DNA of 64,000 bases from Halorussus marinus (GTDB lineage: Archaea > Halobacteriota > Halobacteria > Halobacteriales > Haladaptataceae): assembly GCF_004765795.1 (NCBI RefSeq), contig NZ_SBIV01000002.1, positions 62,001 through 126,000 on the forward strand, written 5' to 3'. The position numbers and the translations under genes are program-made. Positions 54,372 to 63,979 of the stretch are shown here, in pieces. The notes beneath the pieces are model-generated. The model ran no database searches and was not told where the DNA came from. It saw nothing but the letters and a program-made list of their open reading frames with translations. The first letter of the stretch is position 1; each line of letters opens with the position of its first letter.

Positions 54372-55454
54372 ATGAACGACATCCGAACCGGACTGAGCTA
54401 CGGCGACGTGCTGTTGGTTCCCCAGCGCTCGCCGGTGGATAGCCGCGCCGACGTCGACCTCTCGACGTCGCTCACGCCGAATCTCGAACTCGACGCACCG
54501 CTGGTGTCGGCCGCGATGGACACCGTGACCGAGGCCGACCTCGCCGTCGCGCTCGACGAGAGCGGCGGGCTCGGCGTCGTCCACCGCTTTTACACGGTCG
54601 ACGAGCAGGCCGCGGAGGTCGCGGCCGCGAGCGACGCCGGCGCGCGCGTAGCCGCGGCGGTCGGGATCGACGAGGACTACGCCGCCCGGACCGAGGCGGT
54701 GCTGGAGGCGGGCGCGGACGCCGTGGTCGTCGACGTGGCCCACGGCCACCTCGAGCGCACGCTGACCGCGGTCGAACGCCTCCGCGAGCAGTTCCCGGAC
54801 GCCGACCTGATCGCGGGCAACGTCGCGACCGCGGCGGGCGTCGCGGACCTCGCGGCCGCCGGCGCCGACTGCGTGAAGGTCGGCATCGGCCCCGGCTCTC
54901 ACTGCACCACCCGGAAGGTCGCGGGCGCGGGCGTCCCCCAACTCACCGCGGTCGACGACTGCGCCGAGCGTGCACGCGAACTCGGGGTCACCGTGATCGC
55001 GGACGGCGGCATCCGCACCTCCGGCGACGCGGTGAAGGCGCTGATGGCGGGCGCGGACGCCGTGATGATGGGGAGCCTGTTCGCCGGGACCGAGGAGGCG
55101 CCCGGCGAGGTGATCGAGCGCGACGGCGTCCGGTACAAGCGCTCGCGCGGGATGGCGACGACCGCGGCCGCCGAGGAGCGCTCGGACAAGGCCGAGAACG
55201 TCAGCGCCGACGAGGGCGTCGAGGGGCTGACTCCCTACAAGGGCCCGGTCGGCGACGTCTGCGAGGAGTTCTGCGCGGGGCTCCGATCCGGGCTGTCGTA
55301 CTCCGGCGGCCACACGATCCCGGCGGCCCGCGAGAACGCGGAGTTCGTCCGGGTCGCGGCCAGCGCGAAGGAGCGAGAGGGCGCCCACGGCGACCGCGAG
55401 TGGGAGACGATCGGGGTCGACAGCACCGAGAAGGCCCACGCCGACGACGACTGA
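54372..55454 (+). CDS. IMP dehydrogenase/GMP reductase family enzyme without CBS domains
   Basis: A 360-residue TIM-barrel enzyme. The catalytic loop [20 protein letters not shown] contains Cys178, and [14 protein letters not shown] and GMATTAA (flap start) follow. No CBS domains are inserted, and the flap ends [20 protein letters not shown] without the Arg-Tyr pair used by IMP dehydrogenase to activate water. This favours GMP reductase (GMP to IMP) over IMP dehydrogenase, but the length suits both. The guaA gene lies 31 kb away. Confidence 0.8.
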   Translation: MNDIRTGLSYGDVLLVPQRSPVDSRADVDLSTSLTPNLELDAPLVSAAMDTVTEADLAVALDESGGLGVVHRFYTVDEQAAEVAAASDAGARVAAAVGIDEDYAARTEAVLEAGADAVVVDVAHGHLERTLTAVERLREQFPDADLIAGNVATAAGVADLAAAGADCVKVGIGPGSHCTTRKVAGAGVPQLTAVDDCAERARELGVTVIADGGIRTSGDAVKALMAGADAVMMGSLFAGTEEAPGEVIERDGVRYKRSRGMATTAAAEERSDKAENVSADEGVEGLTPYKGPVGDVCEEFCAGLRSGLSYSGGHTIPAARENAEFVRVAASAKEREGAHGDREWETIGVDSTEKAHADDD

Positions 55455-55469
55455 GCCCCCGAGGAGGGC

Positions 55470-57044
55470 TCACCGCTCGCCGAACGCCCGCTCGACGGCT
55501 TCGCGGTCGATCTTCGAGGGCCCCGAGGTGGGCATCTCGTCGACGAACGCGAGGTGGCGCGGGCGCTTGAACCGCGCGAGCCGCCCGTCCAGAAACGCGG
55601 TGAGTTCGTCGAGGGTCAGCGACTCCTCGCCCTGCACGACCGCCTTCCCGACCTGCCCCCACCGGTCGTCGGGGACGGGGACCACGACGACCTCCTCGAC
55701 TTTGGGGTGGTCGGCGATGCGGTCTTCGACCGCCGGCGGGTAGACGTTCTCGCCGCCCGAGACGTACATGTTCTTCTTGCGCCCCTCGACGTAGTAGTAG
55801 CCCGCCTCGTCCCTGCGGGCGAGGTCGCCGGTCGAGACCCACCGGCCGAACGTCTCGGCGGTCTCGGCCTCGTCGCGCCAGTACCGGTCGGCGGCGTGGG
55901 GGCTTGCCAGTTCCAGTTCGCCGATCTCGCCCGGCCCGAGCGGGTCGCCGTCCTCGGAGACGATCCGGGCGTCGACGTGCATCGCGGGCACGCCCACGCT
56001 GTCGGCCGCCTCCTTGGGCCACCCCTCGGGCATCGTGAAGTTGTTCGGGCCACACTCGGTCAGGCCGTACCCCTGCGAGAGGTCGACGCCCCGGGACCAC
56101 CACGCCTCCATCACCGACTCCCGGCACGGCCCGCCGCCCGACTTGGCGAACCGGAGCGTCGAGAGGTCGGTGTCGGCCCACCGGTCGTGGCCGGCCATCG
56201 TCCGGAGCACCGCCGGCACCGCGACCAGCACGGTCGCGCGCTCGGACTCGATGCGGTCTAGCACCGTCGCGGGCTCGAACTCCCGGGCGATCACCACCGT
56301 CCCGCCGAGGTGAAACAGGGGGACCGTGATGACGTTCCACCCGCCGGTGTGGAACATCGGGAACACCATCGGGGTCGCGTCGTCGGGCCGGAGCCCCCAC
56401 GAGGTGATGGTGTTGAACGAGTTCCACAGGATCGACTCGTGGGTCAGGACGGTCTCTTTTGGCACCCCGGTCGACCCGCCGGTGTGGAGAAAGAGGTGCG
56501 GGTCGTCCATCGACGCGGCGCCGGCCTCGACGGGCGAGTCGTCGGCCGGGAGGCGTTGGGGCCACGACTCCCAGCGCGGATCGCCGGTCCCGTTCGCGCG
56601 CGCGTCGTCGCCGTCGGCCGAAAGCGTCAGGACCCGAGGGTCGAAGTCGGCGTCCTCGTGGTCGAGGACGTCGGCGGCGAGGTCGGCGAACGGCGCCTCG
56701 ACCACGAGCAACGCGGGGTCGACGTCGCCGAGCATTTCGACCAGTTCGGCGGCCGCGAGCCGGTGAGACAGCGGCGCGAGCACCCCGCCGGTCTTGGCGG
56801 TCGCGAAGAACAGATCGACCAGCTCCGGGCGGTTTCGCGAGATGACCGCGATCCGCTCGCCGTCCGCGACCCCCTGCTCGTCCAGCAGGCGGGCGGTCCG
56901 GTTCGCCCGCCGGTCGAGCGCCGCGTAGGTGTAGCGCTCGTCGGTCGTCGCGTCGACCAGCCCCACCGCGTCGGGCGAGAGCTCGGCGCGCTTGCGGCTC
57001 CACGCGCCCACCCAGTCGTACGGGCGCTCGCCGCCGCTAAACAT
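55470..57044 (-). CDS. AMP-binding acyl-CoA synthetase
   Basis: A 524-residue adenylate-forming enzyme. The ATP loop LHTGGSTGVPKETVLTH (~residues 189-205), SQGYGLTECGPNNF, VSTGDLARRDEAGYYYVEGRKK and the C-terminal Lys in GPSKIDREA are all present. It forms an acyl-adenylate and then a CoA thioester. The acid is unknown; medium- or long-chain fatty or aromatic acids are likely. It overlaps the alpha/beta hydrolase gene by 8 nt, and a MaoC hydratase gene is next, so the group may process an acyl-CoA. Confidence 0.87.
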   Translation of the reverse strand: MFSGGERPYDWVGAWSRKRAELSPDAVGLVDATTDERYTYAALDRRANRTARLLDEQGVADGERIAVISRNRPELVDLFFATAKTGGVLAPLSHRLAAAELVEMLGDVDPALLVVEAPFADLAADVLDHEDADFDPRVLTLSADGDDARANGTGDPRWESWPQRLPADDSPVEAGAASMDDPHLFLHTGGSTGVPKETVLTHESILWNSFNTITSWGLRPDDATPMVFPMFHTGGWNVITVPLFHLGGTVVIAREFEPATVLDRIESERATVLVAVPAVLRTMAGHDRWADTDLSTLRFAKSGGGPCRESVMEAWWSRGVDLSQGYGLTECGPNNFTMPEGWPKEAADSVGVPAMHVDARIVSEDGDPLGPGEIGELELASPHAADRYWRDEAETAETFGRWVSTGDLARRDEAGYYYVEGRKKNMYVSGGENVYPPAVEDRIADHPKVEEVVVVPVPDDRWGQVGKAVVQGEESLTLDELTAFLDGRLARFKRPRHLAFVDEMPTSGPSKIDREAVERAFGER

Positions 57045-57855
57045 CGGCGAGAAACGCCGCCAGCCGGTCGTTCACCTCGTCGGCGCGCTCGATGAAGAAG
57101 AGGTGCGAGCCGTCCTCGAACAGCGCGAGCCGACTGTCGGGGAGGTCCCGATGGAGCAGGTCGGCGTTCTCGATCGGGATGACGCGGTCGGCGGTGCCGT
57201 GGGCGACGAGCGCGGGGAGTTCGACCTCGCCGAGGCGGTCGCTCGCGTCGAACGCGGCGACCGCGGCGCCCTGCGCCTCGCGGGCGTGGTCGGGCGCGTC
57301 GCTCTCGAGTCGCCAGTCGACGATGTCCGAGATCAGGTCGTCGTTGTCGGCCCGGAACTCGTCGGTCATCGCGGGCGCCATCTTGTACCGGATCGCCTCG
57401 CGCTCGTCGGCGTCGTCGGGGACCTCGAACATCCGGCGCTGGGTTTCGGGCGGCGTCGAGACCGCCTCGTCGCCGCCGGGCGAGGTGCAAAACAGCGCGA
57501 GGCTCTCGGCGCGGTCGTAGTCGAGGGCGTATCGCTGAGCGATCATCCCGCCCATGCTCGCGCCGACGACGTGGGCGCGCTCGACGCCGGCGTCCGCGAG
57601 GACGGCGTCGAGGTCGCCGGCCATCTGTTCGATCGTGTAGGGGCCCGACGGCGCGTCCGAGTCGCCGCTCCCGCGGTTGTCGGGCAGGACGACCCGGTAC
57701 CCCTCCGCGAGGAGTCGCTCGCGCTGCCAGCGCCACATCCACCGGCCGTAGCCAAGCCCCTCCACGAGGACGACCGTCTCTCGGTCGGCGCGTCCGTCCT
57801 CGGGCGCGTCGAGTTCATAGTGGAGCGAGACGCCGGCGTTGTCCGCGTAAGGCAT
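57037..57855 (-). CDS. alpha/beta hydrolase
   Basis: A 272-residue protein. The nucleophile elbow GASMGGMIAQ (~residues 96-105) holds the Ser, the acid is in HGTADRVIP and the His in DGSHLFFIE. The lid region is rich in Asp/Arg. Homologues include esterases and lactonases; the substrate is unknown. Overlapping the acyl-CoA synthetase gene by 8 nt, it is cotranscribed and may act on the same pathway. ATG 57855 gives MPYADNAGVSLHYE. Confidence 0.85.
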   Translation of the reverse strand: MPYADNAGVSLHYELDAPEDGRADRETVVLVEGLGYGRWMWRWQRERLLAEGYRVVLPDNRGSGDSDAPSGPYTIEQMAGDLDAVLADAGVERAHVVGASMGGMIAQRYALDYDRAESLALFCTSPGGDEAVSTPPETQRRMFEVPDDADEREAIRYKMAPAMTDEFRADNDDLISDIVDWRLESDAPDHAREAQGAAVAAFDASDRLGEVELPALVAHGTADRVIPIENADLLHRDLPDSRLALFEDGSHLFFIERADEVNDRLAAFLADV

Positions 57856-57943
57856 GGAGGTATCCACGCACGACCGCGCCTTCAAAACCCTGTTTCACAT
57901 GTTAACCCGCGGATTGATTCGACGCCCGGGGCCACGTACGGGC

Positions 57944-58360
57944 ATGCCAGTCGCATCCGTCGGCGACGCCGCCGAGGCGAGCCTCGCGGTCGGCGAACAG
58001 ACCATCGACGACTACGCCGTGCTCGTCGGCGACGACAATCCGATCCACCTCGACGGCGACTACGCCGCCGACACCATGTTCGGCGGCCGGGTCGCCCACG
58101 GGATGCTGTCGGCCGGCGTCGTCAGCGCCGCCCTCGCGGATCTGCCGGGCGACATCGTCTACGTAGAACAGGAACTCGACTTCGAGCGCCCGGTCCGGCC
58201 GGGGCAGACCGTCACCGCGACCGCGACCGTCGTCGAGGCGATGGGCGGGGACCGCGTTCGGGTCGAGACCGCCGCCGACGTGGGCGCCGACGGGGACGAA
58301 GACCGCCAACGGGTGCTGTCGGGCGAGGCGGTGGTGCTGTCTGTCCCCCACGCTGAATAA
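57944..58360 (+). CDS. MaoC-like (R)-specific enoyl-CoA hydratase
   Basis: A 138-residue hot-dog-fold enzyme. The hydratase motif is DDNPIHLDGDYAADTMFGGR, with the catalytic Asp and His, followed by VAHGMLSAGVVSAAL. It would hydrate enoyl-CoA to the (R)-3-hydroxyacyl form, as in polyhydroxyalkanoate supply. It is divergent from the acyl-CoA synthetase/hydrolase pair. The ATG at 57944 is preceded by a possible longer in-frame start at 57899. Confidence 0.85.
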   Translation: MPVASVGDAAEASLAVGEQTIDDYAVLVGDDNPIHLDGDYAADTMFGGRVAHGMLSAGVVSAALADLPGDIVYVEQELDFERPVRPGQTVTATATVVEAMGGDRVRVETAADVGADGDEDRQRVLSGEAVVLSVPHAE

Positions 58361-58378
58361 AAAGCCGAAAACGGACGC

Positions 58379-59836
58379 TCAGTAGGACTTCGCGAAGTAG
58401 GCGGTCTCGTCGGCGTCGTCGCCACAGACGCCACATTCCTCGCCGATCGGCTCCTCGTCGCGGTCCATCGGGACCATCACGATCTCGGCGGCGATCTCCT
58501 CTTTGATGACCTGCTCGCAGGCCTCGTCGCCACACCACGGCGTCTTGACGTAGCCGCCGTACCGGCCGATGGTGCCGAGGATCTCGCTGGTCTCGTAAGC
58601 CTCCCGGACGTTCGCTTCGAGGTTCTGCTCGGCGGCGTCGTAGAGTTTGTCGTAGACCGCATCGAAGTGGTCCTCGACCGCGTCGGCGATGTCCTCGCGG
58701 TCCTCGACCGCGTCCTCGCCGTCGGGGCGGTGGACGACGGTGATCTCGTCGTCCTCGACCTCGTTGGGGCCGATCTCGAACCGGACGGGGACGCCTTTCA
58801 GCTCCCACTCGTTGAACTTGAACCCGGGGTTGCGCTCGTCGCGGTCGTCGAGTTCGACCCGGACGTCCGCGGCGTCGAGGTCGTCGGCCACCGCCTCGGC
58901 GTAGTCGAGGACCTCCTCGCGGTTGTCCTCGTTCCAGATCGGGACGATCACGACCTGCTCGGGCGCGATCGTCGGCGGCAGGACCAGCCCCTGATCGTCG
59001 GAGTGGGTCATGATGAGCGCGCCCAAGGCCCGCCACGACAGCCCCCACGAGGTGGTGTGGGCGACCTTCTCTTCCTCGTCGGCGTCGGTGAAGGTGAGGT
59101 CGTAGGCCTCGGCGAACCCCTGACCGAGGTAGTGGGAGGTGCCCCCCTGGACGGACTTGCCGTCGGGCATCAGCGCCTCGACCGTGGTCGTGGTGTGGGC
59201 GCCCGGGAACTTGTCGTGGGGCGGCTTGCGCCCGCGCAACACCGGGATCGCGAGCACGTCCTCGTAGAGGCGCTCGTACTGATCGAGTCGGAGCATCGTC
59301 TCGTCCCACGCCTCGTCTTCGGTCTCGTGGGCGGTGTGGCCCTCCTGCCAGAGGAACTCCTTGGTCCGGAAGAACGGCTTGGTCTCGGTCGCCTCCCACC
59401 GGATGACGCTACACCACTGGTTCAGTCGGAGCGGGAGATCGCGATGGCTCCGGACCCACTGGCTCATGAACGGCGTGATGATCGACTCGCTTGTGGGCCG
59501 GAACGCGAGCCGTTCTTCGAGTTCGTCGTGGCCGCCGTGGGTCACCCACGCGACCTCGGGGTCGAACCCCTCGACGATGTCGCTCTCGCGTTCGAGGTAG
59601 CTCTCGGGGATGAGCGCCGGGAAGTAGGCGTTCTGCGAGCCGGTCTGTTTGAACCACGAGTCGAGGTGGTCCTGCAGGCCCTCCCAGAGGGCGTACCCGC
59701 GGGGTCGGGTGACGATGAACCCGCCCATCGGGGCGTAGTCGGCGAGCTTGGCCTTGGTGACGACCTCGGCGTACCAGTCGCCGGGGCTGTGTTCTTTGGA
59801 CTCGGTGATGCCGAGTTCCTGTTCGTCGTCGCTCAT
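58379..59836 (-). CDS. proS: prolyl-tRNA synthetase, archaeal/eukaryote type
   Basis: A 485-residue class II synthetase. Motif 2 FRTKEFLWQEGHTAHET, QGGTSHYLGQGF and the anticodon-binding domain (VIVPIWNEDNREEV, ~residues 305-318) are recognisable. The C-terminal zinc-binding extension with CGDEACEQ, CGVCGD and a terminal Tyr (AKSY) is the archaeal/eukaryotic form. It charges tRNA(Pro). ATG 59836 gives MSDDEQELGITESKEHS; longer in-frame starts overlap the divergent promoter. Confidence 0.95.
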   Translation of the reverse strand: MSDDEQELGITESKEHSPGDWYAEVVTKAKLADYAPMGGFIVTRPRGYALWEGLQDHLDSWFKQTGSQNAYFPALIPESYLERESDIVEGFDPEVAWVTHGGHDELEERLAFRPTSESIITPFMSQWVRSHRDLPLRLNQWCSVIRWEATETKPFFRTKEFLWQEGHTAHETEDEAWDETMLRLDQYERLYEDVLAIPVLRGRKPPHDKFPGAHTTTTVEALMPDGKSVQGGTSHYLGQGFAEAYDLTFTDADEEEKVAHTTSWGLSWRALGALIMTHSDDQGLVLPPTIAPEQVVIVPIWNEDNREEVLDYAEAVADDLDAADVRVELDDRDERNPGFKFNEWELKGVPVRFEIGPNEVEDDEITVVHRPDGEDAVEDREDIADAVEDHFDAVYDKLYDAAEQNLEANVREAYETSEILGTIGRYGGYVKTPWCGDEACEQVIKEEIAAEIVMVPMDRDEEPIGEECGVCGDDADETAYFAKSY

Positions 59837-59989
59837 AGGTGTAGACCACCAGTGTAGTGGTCTTAAATCCGGTGAAGCGACCGCGTCGGGGGCGGTCTCG
59901 CCGCCCGACGGCTCCCCGGGTCGCCCGATCCCGAGTGAACCCAATCGCTTTTCCGTCCCGCGATCGATTCGGAACGAACAGACACCACC

Positions 59990-62473
59990 ATGAACCGCCA
60001 ATCGCGCTCGGCCGCGCCGCCGGCGAGCGCTCAGCTACGGGCGGTCGCGGACGCGACCTCGGACGGCATCCTGACCGTCGACACCGACGGGGTGGTCCGC
60101 TTTGCCAACCCCGCGATCGAAGACATTCTGGGGTACGCGCCCGACGAACTGGTCGGCTCGCGGCTGACTCGGATCATGGACGACGACCTCGCCGAGCGAC
60201 ACCGCGCCGGCTTCGAGCGCTATCTGGAGACCGGCGAGCGGCGCCTCGACTGGACGGACGTCGAGCTCGCCGGGCGCCACGAGGACGGCACCGAGGTTCC
60301 CCTGAGCGTCTCGTTGAGCGAGTTCACCGCCGACGGCGAGCGGTTCTTCACGGGGATCGTTCGGGACATCACGAGTCGCAACGCCCGCGAACAGGCGCTC
60401 GAACGCTATCGCTCGGCGGTCGAGACGGTCGCGGACGGCGTGTACGCCCTCGACGAGAACGCGCGGTTTCTCACGGTCAACGCGGCGTTCGCCGAGCTGA
60501 CCGGCTACGATCGCGACGAGCTAATCGGTGCGCACGCGAGCGTAGTGACCGGGCCCCGGTCGGTCGCGGAGTTCGACGAGGCGCAGGCGCAACTCGAACG
60601 GGGCGAGGCCGACGTCGACACGATCGAGACGACGATAGAGACCGCCGACGGCGAGCAGTTCCCGGGCGAGATCCGGATGTCGCTGTTCCCGCTCGGCGAC
60701 GGGGAGTACGGCCGGGCGGGCGTGCTCCGGGACGTCTCGGACCGCAAGCGCCGCGAGCGCCAGCTGTCGGGTCTACACACGTTCGCCCAGTCGCTCACGG
60801 CCGCCGAGACCGCCGAGGGCGTCTACCACCTCGCGATGGCGACCGCGAGCGACCTCCTGCCGAACCTGCTCGCGACCGCCTACCGGTACGACGAGGACGC
60901 GGGGCGACTCGACCCCGCCTCCCACACGCCCGCGGTGCCGAACGTCGGCGCGCCGAACGGCGAACTGCTCGGCGCCGACCGGTCGCTGGCGTGGACCGCG
61001 TTCCAGCGACAGGAGCGATACGTCTGTCCCGACACCCGGACCGACGACGCGGTCGACGACTCGGCGACGCCGCTCCGGAGCGTCGCGGCGGTTCCGTTCG
61101 GATCGTACGGCGTGCTGGTCAGCGGCGCGACCGCGACCGCGGCCTTCGACCGGGAGGCGGTCAAGATCCTCGACCTGCTGGCCGCCGACGTCGAGACCGC
61201 CCTCGAACGCGTCGAGCGCGAGCAGACGCTCCGCGAGCGCGCCGACCAGTTAGAAGAGCGGGCCGCGGCTATGGAGCGGGCCAACCGGATCAACGACCTG
61301 ATCCGCGAGTCGACGACCGCGCTCGTCCGGGCGGAGTCGCGCGAGGGGATCGAACAGGCGGTCTGTACGAAGCTGGCGAACACCGACGTGTACCGGTTCG
61401 CGTGGATCGGCTCGCCGACCGCGACCGGGCAGGTGCTCACCCCCCGCGCCTCGGCGGGCGTCGAGCGGGGGTATCTGGACGCGATCGCCGCCACCGACGG
61501 CGAGGACGCCAGCGGGACCGAGCCCGGCCGGCGCGCGGTCGCGACCCGCGACGTGCAGGTCCGCAACGGCCTGTCGGCGAACCCGCCGTTCGAGCCGTGG
61601 CGCGAGGAGGCGCTCCAGCGGGAGTATCGCTCGTGCATCGCGGTGCCGCTTCGGTACGAGGACATGCTCTACGGCGTGTTGCACCTGTACGCCGTCGAGT
61701 CCGACGCCTTCGACGACCTCGCGGTCGACGTGCTGACCGAGCTCGGGGAGGTGGTGGCGTACGCGATCAACGCGGCCGAGCGGAAGAACGCGGTGGTGAG
61801 CGACTCGACCGTCGAACTCAGCTTCGAACTCGACGACCACGAGCTACTGCCCGCCAGGCTGGCGGCCGAGACCGACAGCCGCTTCGAGTTCGAGTCGCTG
61901 GTCGAACAGGCCGACGGATCGCTCCGCGTGTTCTTCTCGATCGAGGGCGCGGACCCGGCGGTGGTTCGGGACTACCACGACCGCGGGCTGGAGGTCGAGA
62001 GCGTCGATCACGTCGCGGACCGCGAGGAGGGTCACCTCTTCGAGGCGACGCTGGGCGCCGAGAGCTTCCTCGCGTCGCTGCTCGATTACGGCGTGCGGCC
62101 CACGGAGCTGATAGCCACCCCGTCGGGGACGGAGCTGACCGTCGAGCTCCCACAGAGCGGCGACGTTCAGGCGTTCCTCCGGATGCTTCTCGACACCTAC
62201 GAGGGCGTCTCGCTCCGGACGCGCCGCGAACTCGATCGGCCGGTCCGGTCGGACGCGGAGTTTCGGGCCCACTACCGCGAGCGGCTGACCGACCGCGAGG
62301 CCGAGGTGCTCCAGACCGCCTACTACGCCGGCTTCTTCGAGTCGCCGCGCCGGAGCTCCGGCAGCGAGGTCGCCGAGATGCTCGGGGTTTCCCAGCCGAC
62401 GGTGAACCGCCACCTGCGCCGGGGCGAGCGCAAGCTCCTCGCGATGGTGTTCGACGAGCGGGCCGACGAGTGA
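59990..62473 (+). CDS. PAS-PAS-GAF-GAF-Bat HTH_10 sensor regulator
   Basis: An 827-residue regulator. Two PAS domains (residues ~12-130 and ~135-250), two GAF-like domains (~260-400 and ~430-590), a BAT domain (~600-755) and the HTH_10 end (~765-825: LTDREAEVLQTAYYAGFFES, EMLGVSQPTVNRHLRRGER) are read in order. A coiled linker joins the GAF domains (~405-430). It resembles halobacterial Bat-like activators responding to light, oxygen or redox signals. It is divergent from proS and lies ~90 bp before a HalOD1 gene. Confidence 0.9.
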   Translation: MNRQSRSAAPPASAQLRAVADATSDGILTVDTDGVVRFANPAIEDILGYAPDELVGSRLTRIMDDDLAERHRAGFERYLETGERRLDWTDVELAGRHEDGTEVPLSVSLSEFTADGERFFTGIVRDITSRNAREQALERYRSAVETVADGVYALDENARFLTVNAAFAELTGYDRDELIGAHASVVTGPRSVAEFDEAQAQLERGEADVDTIETTIETADGEQFPGEIRMSLFPLGDGEYGRAGVLRDVSDRKRRERQLSGLHTFAQSLTAAETAEGVYHLAMATASDLLPNLLATAYRYDEDAGRLDPASHTPAVPNVGAPNGELLGADRSLAWTAFQRQERYVCPDTRTDDAVDDSATPLRSVAAVPFGSYGVLVSGATATAAFDREAVKILDLLAADVETALERVEREQTLRERADQLEERAAAMERANRINDLIRESTTALVRAESREGIEQAVCTKLANTDVYRFAWIGSPTATGQVLTPRASAGVERGYLDAIAATDGEDASGTEPGRRAVATRDVQVRNGLSANPPFEPWREEALQREYRSCIAVPLRYEDMLYGVLHLYAVESDAFDDLAVDVLTELGEVVAYAINAAERKNAVVSDSTVELSFELDDHELLPARLAAETDSRFEFESLVEQADGSLRVFFSIEGADPAVVRDYHDRGLEVESVDHVADREEGHLFEATLGAESFLASLLDYGVRPTELIATPSGTELTVELPQSGDVQAFLRMLLDTYEGVSLRTRRELDRPVRSDAEFRAHYRERLTDREAEVLQTAYYAGFFESPRRSSGSEVAEMLGVSQPTVNRHLRRGERKLLAMVFDERADE

Positions 62474-62562
62474 AGCTGTATTCACGCCGCCACCCCTGCG
62501 GGCGTATACACTGACGCCCCAGAAATAGGGAGGTAGCGCCCCTCGTATCGGATAGAATCACC

Positions 62563-62868
62563 ATGAACGAGCCCATCCACGACACCGCCGCCGACTCGGT
62601 CCCCGTCCGAATCGTGAACGCCGTCGCCGACGCGACCGGCCGCGACCCGAACGCACTGCCGCCGCTCTACGACACGGTCGACCCCGACGCGCTGGCGGCG
62701 ATCGTGGCACGCGCTCCGAACCACGCACGCGGCGGCGACGAGATCGAGGTCTCGTTCGCGTTCGCCGACTGCGACGTAACCGTCTCCCCGACCCGCGGCG
62801 TCGAGGTCGCGGTCGCGGTCGGCGGCGACGCGCGGCGTCCGGACGCCCCGGCGCCGGTCGATGAGTGA
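62563..62868 (+). CDS. HalOD1 output domain protein
   Basis: A 101-residue protein matching the halobacterial output domain HalOD1: RIVNAVADATGRDPNALPPL at residues ~16-35 and the middle strands EIEVSFAFADCDVTVSP (~60-76). HalOD1 domains are found at the ends of two-component outputs and as stand-alone proteins; the mechanism is unknown. The gene overlaps the next by 8 nt. It may act downstream of the neighbouring Bat sensor. Confidence 0.8.
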   Translation: MNEPIHDTAADSVPVRIVNAVADATGRDPNALPPLYDTVDPDALAAIVARAPNHARGGDEIEVSFAFADCDVTVSPTRGVEVAVAVGGDARRPDAPAPVDE

Positions 62869-63070
62869 CGAGTCGATCGCGGAGGCCTGTCGCCGCGAGG
62901 CGCCGGCCCCCGACGCCGATCGCGCCCACGTCTGTGCTGTCTGTGACGAGCCGATCGACGACGCCGAGCGCCATCCGGTCGCGACGCGGATCGGCGAGTC
63001 GGGAGCGGTGGTCCTCTACCTCTTCTGCTCGCCCGCCTGCCGGACCCGCTGGGACGAATCGAGCGACTGA
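62861..63070 (+). CDS. small DUF7576-type zinc-finger-like protein
   Basis: A 69-residue protein with two Cys pairs, HVCAVCDEPI (residues ~23-32) and FCSPACRTRW (~54-63), the pattern of the haloarchaeal DUF7576 family. Zinc binding is likely. It overlaps the HalOD1 gene by 8 nt, so both are probably translated from one message. Confidence 0.75.
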   Translation: MSDESIAEACRREAPAPDADRAHVCAVCDEPIDDAERHPVATRIGESGAVVLYLFCSPACRTRWDESSD

Positions 63071-63097
63071 CCGTCGAGCGCGCCCTACCGATACTCG

Positions 63098-63283
63098 ATG
63101 AACGACACCACCCAGAAGTACACGACGCCGAACCGCTGGGGTCGCTACAACGACCGCCACGAGACGAACTACACCGCCTACACCGACTACGATCCGGACG
63201 CGGGCCCGGTCTACGTGATCGAGGCCGAGGACGGGGCCGACGCGTGGCTACAGTCGACGCGGCCCGTCGACGTCGAGCCGTGA
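63098..63283 (+). CDS. small DUF7331-type protein
   Basis: A 61-residue tyrosine- and aspartate-rich protein (NRWGRYNDRHETNYTAYTDY, then IEAEDGADAWLQSTRPVDVE). Haloarchaeal proteins of this form are grouped as DUF7331; no role is known. It follows the DUF7576-type gene by 27 nt. Confidence 0.65.
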   Translation: MNDTTQKYTTPNRWGRYNDRHETNYTAYTDYDPDAGPVYVIEAEDGADAWLQSTRPVDVEP

Positions 63284-63373
63284 GCGACGCGCCAGGAGAC
63301 GAGCGGTAGCGACGCCGCGCCGGACGGGACGATAGCGACACCCCACCGGACGTCCTGCGTCGACGCCGCGCGA

Positions 63374-63877
63374 CTACTCGCCGTCGGGACGGTCCGCGAC
63401 GGCGAACGGGCTCTCGGCGGCGGTCCAGTTCCATCCCGGGAGCCGCGTCTGGAACCCCGCCGCGAGGGCGGCGTCGAGGTCGTCGAGGCCGGCGGCTTCC
63501 GCGTCGGGGTCGCGGTGGACGAGCACGTCGGCGACGTGGAACGTCGCCTCGCCGAGCAGGCCGAGCGGCTGGGCCCCGGCGATCGTTCCGGCGAGCCGCC
63601 GGCCGAGAAACTCGTCGACCACGAACCCCGGGTAGTCGCCCTCGACGTCGAGGGCCCGGAGGATCGCGACCAGAGCCGCGACGTTGACCGCGAGGTCGCC
63701 GTCGGCGAAGACGGCGTCGACCTCTCGGCGGTAGGTCCCGGCGGTCACCTCGCCGACGTCGGCGTCGAAGCGGTCGGCGAGGTCGGCCCGCACCTCGTTC
63801 ACCAGCGGGACCACGACGGCGGCCCGCTCGCGCACCCAGCGGTACTCGTCGGCGACGGTCTCCGGAGTGAGTCGCAT
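63374..63877 (-). CDS. conserved haloarchaeal protein, function unknown
   Basis: A 167-residue mostly helical protein with the segments EYRWVRERAAVVVPLVNEVR near the start, VAALVAILRALDVEGDYPGF in the middle and LPGWNWTAAESPFAVADRP near the end. I do not recognise its family. The gene stands alone; the 90 bp between it and the DUF7331 gene hold nothing visible. Confidence 0.65.
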   Translation of the reverse strand: MRLTPETVADEYRWVRERAAVVVPLVNEVRADLADRFDADVGEVTAGTYRREVDAVFADGDLAVNVAALVAILRALDVEGDYPGFVVDEFLGRRLAGTIAGAQPLGLLGEATFHVADVLVHRDPDAEAAGLDDLDAALAAGFQTRLPGWNWTAAESPFAVADRPDGE

Positions 63878-63979
63878 ACCGGGCGGACGCGCTCGCGGGC
63901 CTTGGGCGTGTGCGTTTTGAGAAGGCTTTTATAACATCGGCGACTAATACCGACTAAGCGGGTTTTCCTGCGTCCCCGA

